Source: Desulfobulbus rhabdoformis (GTDB taxonomy: Bacteria > Desulfobacterota > Desulfobulbia > Desulfobulbales > Desulfobulbaceae). Taken from it: a stretch of 53,875 bases of DNA. Made by a program: the position numbers and the translations under genes. The stretch's first letter is position 1; each line of letters starts with the position of its first letter. The stretch covers positions 1-53,875 of the forward strand of contig NZ_JAFFQA010000035.1 in NCBI RefSeq assembly GCF_016919065.1. Direction: 5' to 3'. Positions 17,677-26,884 of the stretch are shown here, one piece after another. The notes below the pieces were generated by a model. That model saw only the letters and a list, made by a program, of their open reading frames with translations. It searched no databases and was not told where the DNA came from.

Positions 17677-18532
17677 AACACTGCCCACTTCACCTGAGGG
17701 ACGAACAGCAAAAACCGCTCACCAAAGATGGAGATTGCCGCACCACCTGTGGCTAGCAGGTGAACGGCTTCTCCCCTGTGCCGTCATCCTCCTGATCTGG
17801 ACAGCCGTGTCCCTCAGTGTCCATTTCCTGCGCGGTGTCGACATGCCCACACCATGGCAAACGGCTAAGCGTCTGTATTCCCTACTTGGTGGTAGCACCG
17901 TTGCTGGCAGCCCCCTGCTGCTCCACCTGCAGGCCAGCATGCTCCGCTGGATCAGTGGATTTTCCGTCGCCGCCTTCCTGGGGATAAGCTTTGGATTGCT
18001 TGCGGGGTCCTTTCCCTGGTTCTCCAGGGCGACACGAGCTATCCCCCAGGTTCTTCTCATGATTCCGGGTTTGGCCTGGATTCCTGTTGCCCTGCTCCTC
18101 TTTGGCATTGGCGAGAAGGCCACTCTCTTCATGATCTCCGTTGCCGCCTTTGCCCCCATGGCAATCAATGTCAGGGACGGACTTCGGGGAGTGGATCCGT
18201 ATCTTGTCCGTGCCGCGCGCATGATGGGCACTGGCCGGTGGTCACTTTTCTTTCAGGTCCTGCTTCCGGCAGCACTGCCAGCGTTCCTGACCGGAATTCG
18301 CCTGAGCCTGGGCACGGCCTGGCGTGTACTTGTGGCTGCAGAGATGGTGGTCGGCACGGGGCACGGTCTGGGCTACGCCATTATGCAATCCCGCTGGACG
18401 CTTGACTATACAGCGGCCTTTGTCTGCATCGCTCTTCTCTGCCTGATCGGCCTCACACTCGAGGCAATTCTCCTGCGGATAGTCGAAGCGAAAACCATTC
18501 ACCGCTGGAATATTGCCAAGGAGCGGTCATGA
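17657..18532 (+). CDS. ABC importer permease, SsuC/TauC type
   Basis: A 291-aa inner-membrane permease with about six TM helices and the BPD_transp_1 EAA-like loop (VRAARMMGTGRWSLFFQVLLP), typical of sulfonate, taurine, nitrate or pyrimidine-precursor importers. It overlaps the upstream CobW gene by 20 bp and the downstream ATPase gene by 4 bp (ATGA), so the three are coupled. The substrate cannot be read from sequence. Confidence 0.9.
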   Translation: MSSPHPETLPTSPEGRTAKTAHQRWRLPHHLWLAGERLLPCAVILLIWTAVSLSVHFLRGVDMPTPWQTAKRLYSLLGGSTVAGSPLLLHLQASMLRWISGFSVAAFLGISFGLLAGSFPWFSRATRAIPQVLLMIPGLAWIPVALLLFGIGEKATLFMISVAAFAPMAINVRDGLRGVDPYLVRAARMMGTGRWSLFFQVLLPAALPAFLTGIRLSLGTAWRVLVAAEMVVGTGHGLGYAIMQSRWTLDYTAAFVCIALLCLIGLTLEAILLRIVEAKTIHRWNIAKERS

Positions 18533-19296
18533 TTCGCTTTGCGGAGGTGGGGCTGAGCTATAGTCGAGGGCATGGAGAAGCAACGGATGTAATCCTTGAG
18601 TCGATTAATCTCCAAGTTAGCCGTGGTGAATTTGTCTGCATCCTTGGCGCCTCAGGCTGTGGCAAGACGACCCTCCTCAACCTGGCCGCTGGCTTTCTAC
18701 GCCCCAGCCGGGGACGCATCCTTTTCGCCGATAAAGAAATCCTCGCGCCCGACCCGAGACGTGGCATGGTCTTTCAGGACGCGACGCTGTTTCCCTGGCT
18801 CACCGTTTCAGGCAACATCGGCTTTGCCCTGAAACAACAGGGAATACGTGGCAGGCAACGTGCGCAGATAGTTACCCGTCACCTTGAACTGATGGGTTTG
18901 AGCGAATGTGGCGATTGCTATCCCAACTCGCTCTCCGGTGGTATGCGACAACGGGTGGGCATCGCCAGGGTGTTGGCCATGGAATCCCCGCTCATGCTCA
19001 TGGACGAACCTTTCAGCGCCCTTGATCCCCTCACGCGCGAGCGACTCCAGGACGAACTCCTTCAACTGCATAAAATAAACGGGCAGACAATTCTCTATGT
19101 CACCCACTCAATTGCCGAAGCGGCTTATCTGGCAGATCGGATCATCATTCTGCAGCACAGAAGCATTGGCCATGACATCAGGGTTGATGCCTCCCTGCCA
19201 AAAGATCGACTCGGGGCATCATGCCTGCGGCTTCAGCACCAATTGCGCAGGGTTTTAATGCCTGACAACAACATTCCTCTTACTCCCAAGATATAA
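18529..19296 (+). CDS. ABC importer ATPase, SsuB/TauB type
   Basis: A 255-aa ATPase: Walker A GASGCGKTT (about residues 40-48), Q-loop VFQDATLFPW, signature LSGGMRQRV, Walker B LMLMDEPFSALD and H-loop YVTHS. It energises the adjacent permease at the cytoplasmic face. Four-bp overlap with the permease gene; the binding-protein gene starts 2 bp after its stop. Confidence 0.93.
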   Translation: MIRFAEVGLSYSRGHGEATDVILESINLQVSRGEFVCILGASGCGKTTLLNLAAGFLRPSRGRILFADKEILAPDPRRGMVFQDATLFPWLTVSGNIGFALKQQGIRGRQRAQIVTRHLELMGLSECGDCYPNSLSGGMRQRVGIARVLAMESPLMLMDEPFSALDPLTRERLQDELLQLHKINGQTILYVTHSIAEAAYLADRIIILQHRSIGHDIRVDASLPKDRLGASCLRLQHQLRRVLMPDNNIPLTPKI

Positions 19297-19298
19297 AA

Positions 19299-20270
19299 AT
19301 GACATCTCTCCGACACGTGCAATGCTATGCTCTCTTCGCGCTTTTAGGCGTGCTCTCCCCTGCCCTGCTCTGGGCCGGGTCAACCAATACTATCAGATTT
19401 GCCTTTCAGGATCGCATCGGCAGCCTGCTCCCTCTTGTTGCGGTGCATAAGGGCTATTTTCGCGATGCGGGCCTTAGCGTGAAGCCGCTTCATTTCAGTA
19501 ACGGCCCGGCCTGTGCCGAGGCGCTTTACACAGGGGCGGCCGACATCAGCACCATGGGGGATACAACCGCAATTATCACCGTTACCCGTAATCCCCGTTT
19601 TCGCATCTTTGCCAGTCATGCCAGTGGAGAACATCGCCACCGGCTCATGGTGCGGCCGGAAGCAGCACAGGCCAGCCTTGCCGATCTCCAAGGCAAACGG
19701 GTGGCAGTCAAGAAAGGTACCTCAACCTATGGCGGACTACTGGCCGCCCTCAAAGAGGCACAGGTCAATCCTGCTGCCATACACCTTATTGACATTGCTC
19801 CGGCAACCATGCTCACCGCCCTGGAGGCAGGGGCTGTGGATGCCTTTGCCGCAAGCGAACCCACGCCGTCACTGGCCGAAGAGCGAGGAGCCAGAGGATT
19901 ATGCACCTTCGGAGGACTGGGCAATCTCTACCCCATCTTCATGCTGGCCCGGCAAGATTTTATGCGCACGCATGCAGAGGAGTTCAAAGGTTTTGTCATG
20001 GCTCTGCACCGAGCGGAGCAGTATGCGCAAACCCATCCCCAGGAGGTTGTCACCCTGATGGCCCGGCAGACCTCTTTATCTCCGAAGGCCACCTGTGCAG
20101 CTCTGGCCCGCCATCAGTTCCAGCTCCGACTGGATGGGGCAATCGTGCACAGCTTGCACGAGACAGCAGACTTTTTACATAGGCAAGGTATCATCGAGCA
20201 GGTACCGGAATGGCAGCAGGTGGTTGAGCCATCCGTACTGGTCGAGTTGCACGAAAGTAGGCAAGAATAA
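19299..20270 (+). CDS. ABC importer periplasmic binding protein, SsuA/NMT1-like
   Basis: A 323-aa exported protein: signal peptide (residues 1-27, ALFALLGVLSPALLWAG), then a two-lobe binding domain with IRFAFQDRIGSLLPLVAVHK and the typical lobe phrases GDTTAIITVTRN and VKKGTSTYGGLLAALKEA. It captures the substrate of the preceding permease/ATPase pair. The family covers sulfonates, nitrate, thiamine precursors and others; ligand unknown. It is the last gene of the plus-strand cluster, and a convergent hairpin follows at 20362. Confidence 0.9.
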   Translation: MTSLRHVQCYALFALLGVLSPALLWAGSTNTIRFAFQDRIGSLLPLVAVHKGYFRDAGLSVKPLHFSNGPACAEALYTGAADISTMGDTTAIITVTRNPRFRIFASHASGEHRHRLMVRPEAAQASLADLQGKRVAVKKGTSTYGGLLAALKEAQVNPAAIHLIDIAPATMLTALEAGAVDAFAASEPTPSLAEERGARGLCTFGGLGNLYPIFMLARQDFMRTHAEEFKGFVMALHRAEQYAQTHPQEVVTLMARQTSLSPKATCAALARHQFQLRLDGAIVHSLHETADFLHRQGIIEQVPEWQQVVEPSVLVELHESRQE

Positions 20271-20361
20271 GGACAGATATTTCAAAAAAAGATGGCACCC
20301 TCCCCGTTTGTCAGAAGTCGAGAGCGGGAGAAGAAAGCTCCCATCCCCACAAAAAAGAAAA

Positions 20362-20390
20362 GCCCAGACCGAATATGATTCGGTCTGGGC
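20362..20390. terminator. Intrinsic terminator between convergent genes
   Basis: A perfect 13-bp stem (GCCCAGACCGAAT / ATTCGGTCTGGGC) with a 3-nt loop. The A-rich run to its left gives a T-run on the minus strand, so it mainly ends the BCCT transcript arriving from the right. Confidence 0.85.
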
Positions 20391-20527
20391 ACGGTGGCTA
20401 CAACAAACGATGTGGGGGACGAGCCCTTTTTCCGGTTGCGTGAAAAAAGGCTTTCACCTTGGCTGCATCCACCGAGTCTGCTACGGGCTGGCGAGCCGTT
20501 TCAGGGCTGGCCTGCCACCCTACAGTC

Positions 20528-22114
20528 TTACACGCTTTTGGGAGTATACTCCTCTTTGTAGGCTTTCTTAAGCATCTTAAAGAGCGAGAAGATCATCATG
20601 AAAATGATCACCGAAAAAGGGGCACCCGCAATGATAGCTGCTTTTTGTAATGCCTGCAGGCCACCACTGATGAGCAGGACCAGTGCCAAAGAGCCGATAA
20701 AAGCACCCCAAATGAGCTTCATCATGGTGCTGGGGTTCATGCTGCCGCGAGCCATCTGCATGGCAACGAAGAAGGAGGCTGAATCGGCAGAGGTGATGAG
20801 AAAGATGAGCAAGTTGATGAAGACAACATAACCCATGAGGTCACCGAACTGGAAGCTTGACAGAAGGACATAGATACCGCTGCCCATATCCGCCTTCAGC
20901 GCTTCGGCCATTGGCGCCGTTCCGTTGATCTGGGCAAACTGAGCTGCCCCGCCGACAATACTGAACCAGACCAGCGCCACCAATGTAGGTACCAAGGCAA
21001 CACCAAGGATGAATTCACGCAGGGTGCGGCCTTTGGAGATACGGGCTACAAAGCCTCCACAGAATGGTCCCCAGGAGATCCACCAGATCCAGTAGAACAC
21101 TGTCCACCAGCCGAGCCAGGGGGTTTTAGCGCTAAAATCCGTCCAAAAGGTCTGGTAAAGGAAGTTATTGACATAGGTGCCGGTGGTCTGCACCATGAGG
21201 TTGAGCAGATCGCTGGTTGGCCCCATGACGAGGATAAAACCACCCCAGATAAAGGCTACATACACATTGATGGTACTGAGGTTTTTGATACCTTTTTCGA
21301 TGCCGGAAACAGCAGAGATGATGTAGCAGATTATAAGGAAAACCATAAAGACGGTCATTCCGGTGGTATCAAGCCCTGTACCAAAAATATGTTTAATACC
21401 GGCGTTGATGCTGATGATTCCCAGGCCCAATGCAGTGGAAACCCCTGCAATAGTGGCAAAGGCTGCGAGGAACTCAACAAAGCGCCCAAAAGGACTGCCA
21501 ATAATTTTATCGCCAAACAGACCGTACAGTGAGATGGAAAAGTTCATCGGTTTTCCCTGGCGATAAGCGGGAAAGGCAATGGCAAGGCCGACCAGGGCAA
21601 AGACAGCCCAGGCATGCAGCCCCCAGTGCATGACACCAATTTCAATTGCCACGGGCATTGCATCAGGCGTCTGCGACTGCGCCAGGTAGGGTGTGTTCAT
21701 GTAGTGCATAACCGGTTCACCGACCGCCCAGAATGCGTAGCCGACCCCGACACCGCAGCTAAAGAGCATGGCAATCCAGGCAAAATAGCTGAACTCCGGT
21801 TTATCTTCCGCTTTTCCCAATTTGAGATCACCGTACTTACTGAACGCAATATACATACAGATGAAGAGGTAGATCGCCACCGAAAGCAGAAAGTACCAAT
21901 TCAGGTTGGTTGTGATCGCCTTCTGGAGATGCGTTAAAAAGCCATCGAACTTGGCCGGACTGAACAGACCAAACAAGACGGCAGCCAAGGTGACAGCCCC
22001 GGTCGACCAGAAAATGACCGGATCCATTTCCCCGATATATTTTTTCCAAAAACCTGCTGTCGCCGGAAGCGCAGCGGATTTTGGTATTTTTTCCACATGT
22101 TCTGAATATGCCAT
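20528..22114 (-). CDS. BCCT-family betaine/choline/carnitine transporter (first)
   Basis: A 528-aa inner-membrane carrier with 12 predicted TM helices. The BCCT signature block WIWWISWGPFCGGFVARISKGRTLREF (about residues 335-361, Trp-rich) and the glycine-rich GLGIISINAG loop are clear. It would import quaternary amines such as glycine betaine, carnitine or choline, substrates or precursors for the methyltransferases encoded upstream. ATG 22114 follows AAGGGG; longer frames lack this. A consensus sigma-54 promoter sits 245 bp upstream. Same length as the second carrier (528 aa) and very similar along the whole sequence, so the two are tandem paralogues. Confidence 0.93.
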   Translation of the reverse strand: MAYSEHVEKIPKSAALPATAGFWKKYIGEMDPVIFWSTGAVTLAAVLFGLFSPAKFDGFLTHLQKAITTNLNWYFLLSVAIYLFICMYIAFSKYGDLKLGKAEDKPEFSYFAWIAMLFSCGVGVGYAFWAVGEPVMHYMNTPYLAQSQTPDAMPVAIEIGVMHWGLHAWAVFALVGLAIAFPAYRQGKPMNFSISLYGLFGDKIIGSPFGRFVEFLAAFATIAGVSTALGLGIISINAGIKHIFGTGLDTTGMTVFMVFLIICYIISAVSGIEKGIKNLSTINVYVAFIWGGFILVMGPTSDLLNLMVQTTGTYVNNFLYQTFWTDFSAKTPWLGWWTVFYWIWWISWGPFCGGFVARISKGRTLREFILGVALVPTLVALVWFSIVGGAAQFAQINGTAPMAEALKADMGSGIYVLLSSFQFGDLMGYVVFINLLIFLITSADSASFFVAMQMARGSMNPSTMMKLIWGAFIGSLALVLLISGGLQALQKAAIIAGAPFSVIIFMMIFSLFKMLKKAYKEEYTPKSV

Positions 22115-22335
22115 TCTCTTAACCCCTTTTTTTACCGCAATCTGGCGGCACTGCATGAATCCTGTCTGGCGCCAAAAGATTGCGAGGCGCCTGTGCTTTT
22201 TTCTTATCAAGTGTCAAACACCACAGGTTTGCCCTGCCTGCGAGACCACTTGTTTTTCGAATGTTTTCCACCGGCTAACACGAACAACAAATACGTTTCA
22301 CGTTAACCAATTCGTCATTATAAATAAAATTTCAT

Positions 22336-22349
22336 TTACATTTTCGTTA
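22336..22349. promoter_or_regulatory. Palindromic box next to the BCCT sigma-54 promoter
   Basis: TTACATTTTCGTTA, near the predicted transcription start. It matches TTACGTTTTCGTTA at 50666 and TTACGTTTTCGTCA at 52318, each in the same place relative to a -24/-12 promoter. Candidate operator. Confidence 0.5.
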
Positions 22350-22358
22350 ATCAAGAAA

Positions 22359-22374
22359 AGCAACACTCGTGCCA
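22359..22374 (-). promoter_or_regulatory. Sigma-54 promoter for the first BCCT gene
   Basis: On the minus strand TGGCACGAGTGTTGCT: GG at -24, GC at -12 with exactly 10 bp between, a full consensus match. It lies 245 bp before the ATG at 22114. Confidence 0.8.
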
Positions 22375-22805
22375 TTTTGCAAAAAACAGCAACAACCACG
22401 AAAGGATAGCAAGTTAAGAGAATTCTCGAAAAATCAAGGAGAAGAGAACCGGTCAAAGCTGGCCCCATTCGGGACCAACGCAAAGAAAGAAGTGAAAATT
22501 CATCAAGATATAGGGCGACAAAAACGCCCCGACAACATTCCCCGGGCATGTAATTTAGAGAAAAATACTCTGCACCCTCCTTTTCAAATCATAATCGCCT
22601 CTTACATTCCCGTTATCCAGACACACGCCAATGTCACACTGGCCACTTGATTGGACATGCAGACGCTGAAGATCTCCTCCCCGTTTAACTTCCTGTTTTT
22701 TCATGATACTCACCCCATTTAACCGTTCACCCATAATCGTCACAATTATGACAATATTGCATCCCTGCACATAACTGCCTAAAAAAAGGGGCCATTGTAG
22801 ATAAC

Positions 22806-22821
22806 TGTACAATTTTGTACA
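22806..22821. promoter_or_regulatory. Palindrome upstream of the BCCT promoter
   Basis: TGTACAA-TT-TTGTACA, 7-bp arms. It lies about 440 bp upstream of the -24/-12 promoter, which is far but possible for an enhancer site; otherwise it may be coincidence. Confidence 0.3.
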
Positions 22822-23032
22822 AAAGAATAAAAACCGTTCACCAGGTATCAAAGCGAACAATAATGTATAAAATGAGGCAGCGGCAGTGATATGGAGAGAA
22901 GAGGACTGTGAGAACTCAAAAGTAGAACCGGACGGCAGAGACTCGCCCGCAAAAATAAACCAAGCGGACGCATTGTCCTTTGATGAAGTCAAGAGCAGTA
23001 ACCGCACCCAGGGTTTCTGCAGACCGAAAAAA

Positions 23033-23056
23033 ACCTCGTTTCCGGAAGGAAACGAG
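23033..23056 (-). terminator. Intrinsic terminator of the second BCCT gene
   Basis: CCTCGTTTCC and GGAAACGAGG form a 10-bp stem; on the minus strand it is followed by a run of seven T. It lies 30 bp after the TGA at 23086. Confidence 0.85.
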
Positions 23057-23085
23057 GTCGTCTGCCATAAAAGATGTTACAGGCG

Positions 23086-24672
23086 TCAGGAATCTAAGCT
23101 TCCGAATTCTTCTCTGTAGGCCTGCTTGAGTAGACGAAGAAGGGAGAAAATCATAAGAAAGAGAATAACCGAGAAAGGTGCGCCGGCAATAATTGAGGCC
23201 TTCTGCAGGGCCTGAAGCCCACCGCTGGAAAGAAGCACCAGGGCAAGTGATCCAATACTGGCCCCCCAGACAAATTTCATAAAATTACTCGGGTGCATGG
23301 AGCCCCGAGCGGTTTGCATGGCCACGAAAAATGAAGCTGAATCCGTGGAGGTAATCAGAAATATAAGTAAATAGACAAAAACCAAATAGCACATGAGCCC
23401 CCCATGCGGCAAACTGGAGAGTAGGACAAAAATACCACTCCCCATATCCGCCTTGAGTGCTGCAGCCATTGGCGCGGTGCCGTTGATCTGAGCAAGCTGG
23501 GCAGAGCCGCCGACAATGCTGAACCAAATCAGGGCGACCAGGGTCGGCACAAGAGCAACCCCCAGGATAAACTCACGCAGTGTACGTCCTCTTGAAATAC
23601 GGGCCACAAACCCGCCGCAGTACGGCCCCCAGGAAATCCACCAAATCCAGTAAAAGACAGTCCACCAGCTCAGCCAGGACGATTTATCATGGAAATCGGT
23701 CCAGAATGTGGCGTAGATGAAATGGGTTATATAACTCCCCGTCGTTTGAACCATAAGATTGAGCAAATCACTGGTCGGTCCGGTGATGAGGATAAATCCT
23801 CCTAATATTCCCGCGAGATAAACATTGATCATGCTCAACGTCTTCATGCCTCTTTCAATACCAGCCAGAACAGAGAGAACATAACAGCCCACGAGTAGTA
23901 GCAGAAAGAGAAGCACACCGAGGGTATTGAGTCCGGAGCCGAAGAGATGTTTGATGCCAGCGTTGATGCTGATGAATCCCAGTCCAAAGGCCGTACTAAC
24001 GCCGACAATGGTTGCAATCGCCGCTAAAAATTCGACAAAACGCCCCAGGCCACTGCCAATAATCCGCTCACCGAAGAGTCCATATAAGGAGATGGAGACG
24101 ACCATTGGCTTGCCCTGACGATAAGCGGGAAAGGCGATGGCCAGCCCAACCAGGGCAAAAATGGCCCAGGCATGCAATCCCCAGTGCATGACCGATATCC
24201 CAATGGCAATCGGCATGGCTTCGGGGGTCTGCGACTGAGCCAGGTAGGGTGTATCCATATAATGTAATACGGGCTCTGCCACGGCCCAAAAGGCACACCC
24301 CACGCCTATCCCACAACTGAAAAGCATGGTGAACCAGGAAAAATAGCTGTATTCCGGTGTATCCTCGGATTTTCCCAACTTGAGATCACCATACTTACTC
24401 AACGCAATGAACAGACAGACCGACAAATAGATGGCAACGGAAAGTAAGAAGTACCAGTTAAAATTGGTGGTGATCACAGTTTGCACGACAGAAAGCAGAT
24501 GATCGAGCCGTAATGGGGCCACCAGCCCCAAAACGATAACACCCAGTGTGATCAGAGCTGTCCACCAGGTAGTGATCGGGTCGATGTCTCCAAGGTGCTT
24601 TTGCAGTCGCCGGGGAATCGTCTCGACACCTACAGCATCTGAAAACCTTGCCTCAACCTTTACAGAAGCCAT
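23086..24672 (-). CDS. BCCT-family betaine/choline/carnitine transporter (second)
   Basis: A 528-aa, 12-TM carrier closely matching the first along its length. It has the Trp-rich signature WIWWISWGPYCGGFVARISRGRTLREF (same position) and GLGFISINAG. ATG 24672 follows GGAGCAAGGAA. It would import the same class of quaternary amines. The sequences differ mainly at the N-terminus and in scattered positions, so specificity may differ. Located between the sigma-54 activator and the first carrier, in the same orientation but with its own terminator. Confidence 0.93.
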   Translation of the reverse strand: MASVKVEARFSDAVGVETIPRRLQKHLGDIDPITTWWTALITLGVIVLGLVAPLRLDHLLSVVQTVITTNFNWYFLLSVAIYLSVCLFIALSKYGDLKLGKSEDTPEYSYFSWFTMLFSCGIGVGCAFWAVAEPVLHYMDTPYLAQSQTPEAMPIAIGISVMHWGLHAWAIFALVGLAIAFPAYRQGKPMVVSISLYGLFGERIIGSGLGRFVEFLAAIATIVGVSTAFGLGFISINAGIKHLFGSGLNTLGVLLFLLLLVGCYVLSVLAGIERGMKTLSMINVYLAGILGGFILITGPTSDLLNLMVQTTGSYITHFIYATFWTDFHDKSSWLSWWTVFYWIWWISWGPYCGGFVARISRGRTLREFILGVALVPTLVALIWFSIVGGSAQLAQINGTAPMAAALKADMGSGIFVLLSSLPHGGLMCYLVFVYLLIFLITSTDSASFFVAMQTARGSMHPSNFMKFVWGASIGSLALVLLSSGGLQALQKASIIAGAPFSVILFLMIFSLLRLLKQAYREEFGSLDS

Positions 24673-24831
24673 TTCCTTGCTCCTCTTCTTGCCGCACATC
24701 AACAACAGCGGCAAGCTCAGACCTTTTTCTTGCAGGCCATTCGGGGCGAACCATATCCATAGCCCCGCTAGTCCTGTCCCGCTATCTGTGGAAACAACAT
24801 CCATACCAGGAAGAGAACTATTTTTTATAGC

Positions 24832-24846
24832 GCAAAATCAGTGCAA
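24832..24846 (-). promoter_or_regulatory. Weak sigma-54-like promoter for the second BCCT gene
   Basis: On the minus strand TTGCACTGATTTTGC has TTGC at the -12 position, but only TG instead of GG at -24. It lies about 160 bp before the ATG. Tentative. Confidence 0.25.
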
Positions 24847-24992
24847 TAGAGAAGGTGAACAAAACGTAGCCCCACGCAGGCTAGACAAATCTGTCCCAAA
24901 TCAAGACAAGAGACGAAAACCTTGGAGTAAAAGAGAGATAGTCCTGGGAGGGAACCTTGAGAGAGGTGGGGGCTGGGAAGGAAAAACGAGCG

Positions 24993-25032
24993 GGCGTATG
25001 GGAAACGAGTCGGTACTCGTTTCCCATACGCC
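24993..25032 (-). terminator. Perfect 18-bp hairpin after the sigma-54 activator gene
   Basis: Arms 24993-25010 and 25015-25032 are exact complements with loop CGGT. On the minus strand a CGTTTTTCC stretch follows, consistent with a terminator for the regulator gene that stops at 25116. Confidence 0.7.
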
Positions 25033-25115
25033 TCCGCTTATACAAAAATTTGCAAGGCAAACTGATGCGAGGTTTGTGACGACCGGTGCTACATTGGCGT
25101 GAGTTCGGCCGAGAG

Positions 25116-26573
25116 TTATTTGATCTTGTACTTATTAACCCGCCGCTGAAGGGTTCTCCGGCTTATCCCCAGTGCCTTGGCAGTGTTACCCATGTGCCAC
25201 TGGTGCAGGTTAAGCGCCTTTAAAATCATGTTCTTTTCAAACTGAGCCAGATCATCGACCACGGGCATGGCAAGATCTGAATGAACAATGGAGATGTCCG
25301 CCTTGGCTCCGGGATACTCCTGTGCAGGTGCAGGGGTATTGAAGGGAGTGAAACTCACCTCTTTTAATGTGAGGTAACGACGAATGACATTGATCAGTTC
25401 TCGAACGTTGCCTGGCCAGTCATGGGATTCGAATTTTTGAATGACATGGGGCGGAATTTGTGTTTTCTCGCCGGTTTCTTCTGCATAGAGCTGCATGAAA
25501 TGATCGACCAGAATCGGCAGGTCATCAAGACGATCACGCAGCGGTGGCATAAGAATGGGGACGGTGTTGATACGGTAATAAAAATCTTCGCGCATGGCCC
25601 CGTTGCACACCATCTGATTCAAATCCCGATTCGTTGCGGAAACCAGGCGGAAGTCCGAATGGAGCACCTTGCTTGATCCCACCGGGCTGAACCCGCCGCC
25701 GTCAAGAACACGCAGCAACTTCACCTGAAGGGTCAGCGGCATCTCCCCTATTTCATCAAGAAAAAGCGTCCCTTTATTCGCGGCCATGAGATGGCCTTCC
25801 CGGTCGGTGTTTGCGCCGGTAAAGGCCCCGCGCACATGACCGAAGAACTCGCTCTCCATGAGGCTTTCGGGAATAGCCCCGCAGTTGACCGTGATATAGG
25901 GCTTGTCTTTACGGTCGCTGAGATCGTGGATGGTGCGGGCGGCCAGTTCCTTGCCAGTCCCGGACTCACCGTGAATGATGACCGGTGCTTTGGTCCCGGT
26001 GGCCTGGACGATCCGTTTATAGACTTTTAAAATAGGTTGGCTCTTGCCGATAATTTTGCCGAGTTTGTACCGCTCATCCACGGAAAAACGAAGCCGGGTG
26101 TTTTCCTGGCGCAGGGCAATCTCTTCGTTTTTTTGATCTGTAATATCGGTCAACAGCCCATCCATGGCGACCAGCACCCCTTCGGGGGAAAACAAACCCT
26201 TGCCACGCTCATGGATCCAGCGGTACTCCCCCTGGGCCGATCGCATTCGGTAGACGAGAACGAACCGATCGTTTTCAGGCGTCAACTGCTGGAGTACTTC
26301 ATAGTTCTTGAGTTGGTCTTCTTCGGGGACCAGCTGGCGGAAGGCGTAGGCGTTCACGATCTGCTCGGCGGAAAAACCAAAAAGATCCCTGGCTCCCTTG
26401 CTGGCATATTCAAACGTATAGTTCTCGTCGTTCAGGCAGCGGTAGGCCATGCCGGGGAGGTTATCGAGCAGGGAGGTAACCAGGTTCAGGCGCTGGCGCA
26501 ACTCGACATTTTCGCGATGCAACCGCATGGTCTCACCGCTCTCGCTATCTTTATTCAACTCTGCAGCATACAT
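25116..26573 (-). CDS. Sigma-54-dependent activator with PAS domain
   Basis: A 485-aa enhancer-binding protein. An N-terminal coiled region leads into a PAS/PAC module (about residues 35-150, with YRMRSAQGEYRWIHERG), then the AAA+ domain: Walker A GESGTGKE, the sigma-54 contact loop GAFTGA, Walker B GTLFLDEIGEMP, arginine-finger region FYYRINTVPI, and a Fis-type HTH at the end (GNTAKALGISRRTLQRR). ATG 26573 is preferred over the GTG five codons earlier because GGAAAAG precedes it. It is the only regulator in the amine island, and five -24/-12 promoters lie in the window, so it is the obvious candidate activator (inference). The PAS ligand is unknown. Confidence 0.93.
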   Translation of the reverse strand: MYAAELNKDSESGETMRLHRENVELRQRLNLVTSLLDNLPGMAYRCLNDENYTFEYASKGARDLFGFSAEQIVNAYAFRQLVPEEDQLKNYEVLQQLTPENDRFVLVYRMRSAQGEYRWIHERGKGLFSPEGVLVAMDGLLTDITDQKNEEIALRQENTRLRFSVDERYKLGKIIGKSQPILKVYKRIVQATGTKAPVIIHGESGTGKELAARTIHDLSDRKDKPYITVNCGAIPESLMESEFFGHVRGAFTGANTDREGHLMAANKGTLFLDEIGEMPLTLQVKLLRVLDGGGFSPVGSSKVLHSDFRLVSATNRDLNQMVCNGAMREDFYYRINTVPILMPPLRDRLDDLPILVDHFMQLYAEETGEKTQIPPHVIQKFESHDWPGNVRELINVIRRYLTLKEVSFTPFNTPAPAQEYPGAKADISIVHSDLAMPVVDDLAQFEKNMILKALNLHQWHMGNTAKALGISRRTLQRRVNKYKIK

Positions 26574-26884
26574 TTTCTTTTCCGTCACAAGTACAACCCT
26601 GCTCTCTCAGACGTGGTCCAAGCATGCCCTGTAGCAAAACGGAAGAGAGAATGCACATTTGACTTCCGGCGAAAAGGCGCACGTCTTTGAGGAAAAATTT
26701 TTATCTCCAACAAACTGTATTTCCTCTATTATGTGCCAGCACGCTAGAACAATGCAAAGAGATTTTGTAGCTCTTTCTCTTGCAGGGGAAATATCAACCT
26801 GAGTCAGGTCAAGACAGCGGTTTATACCCCTCTATTGGTTCAAGTGCAGCAACATTTTTCCTGCTGAAAAATTTCCGACTTGCT
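26574..26884. other. Gap before the sigma-54 activator
   Basis: 311 bp without a gene. It includes the 14-codon stretch after the amber stop of the upstream gene (to TGA at 26840-26842). No clear promoter recognised. Confidence 0.4.

Larger units (their letters stand above)
22115..23085. other. Leader and promoter region between the two BCCT genes
   Basis: 970 bp without a convincing gene. It holds the sigma-54 promoter (22359-22374), the palindromic box (22336-22349), a related box-like sequence near 22292-22306 (TACGTTTCACGTTA), a palindrome at 22806-22821 and the terminator of the second carrier (23033-23056). Confidence 0.6.
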
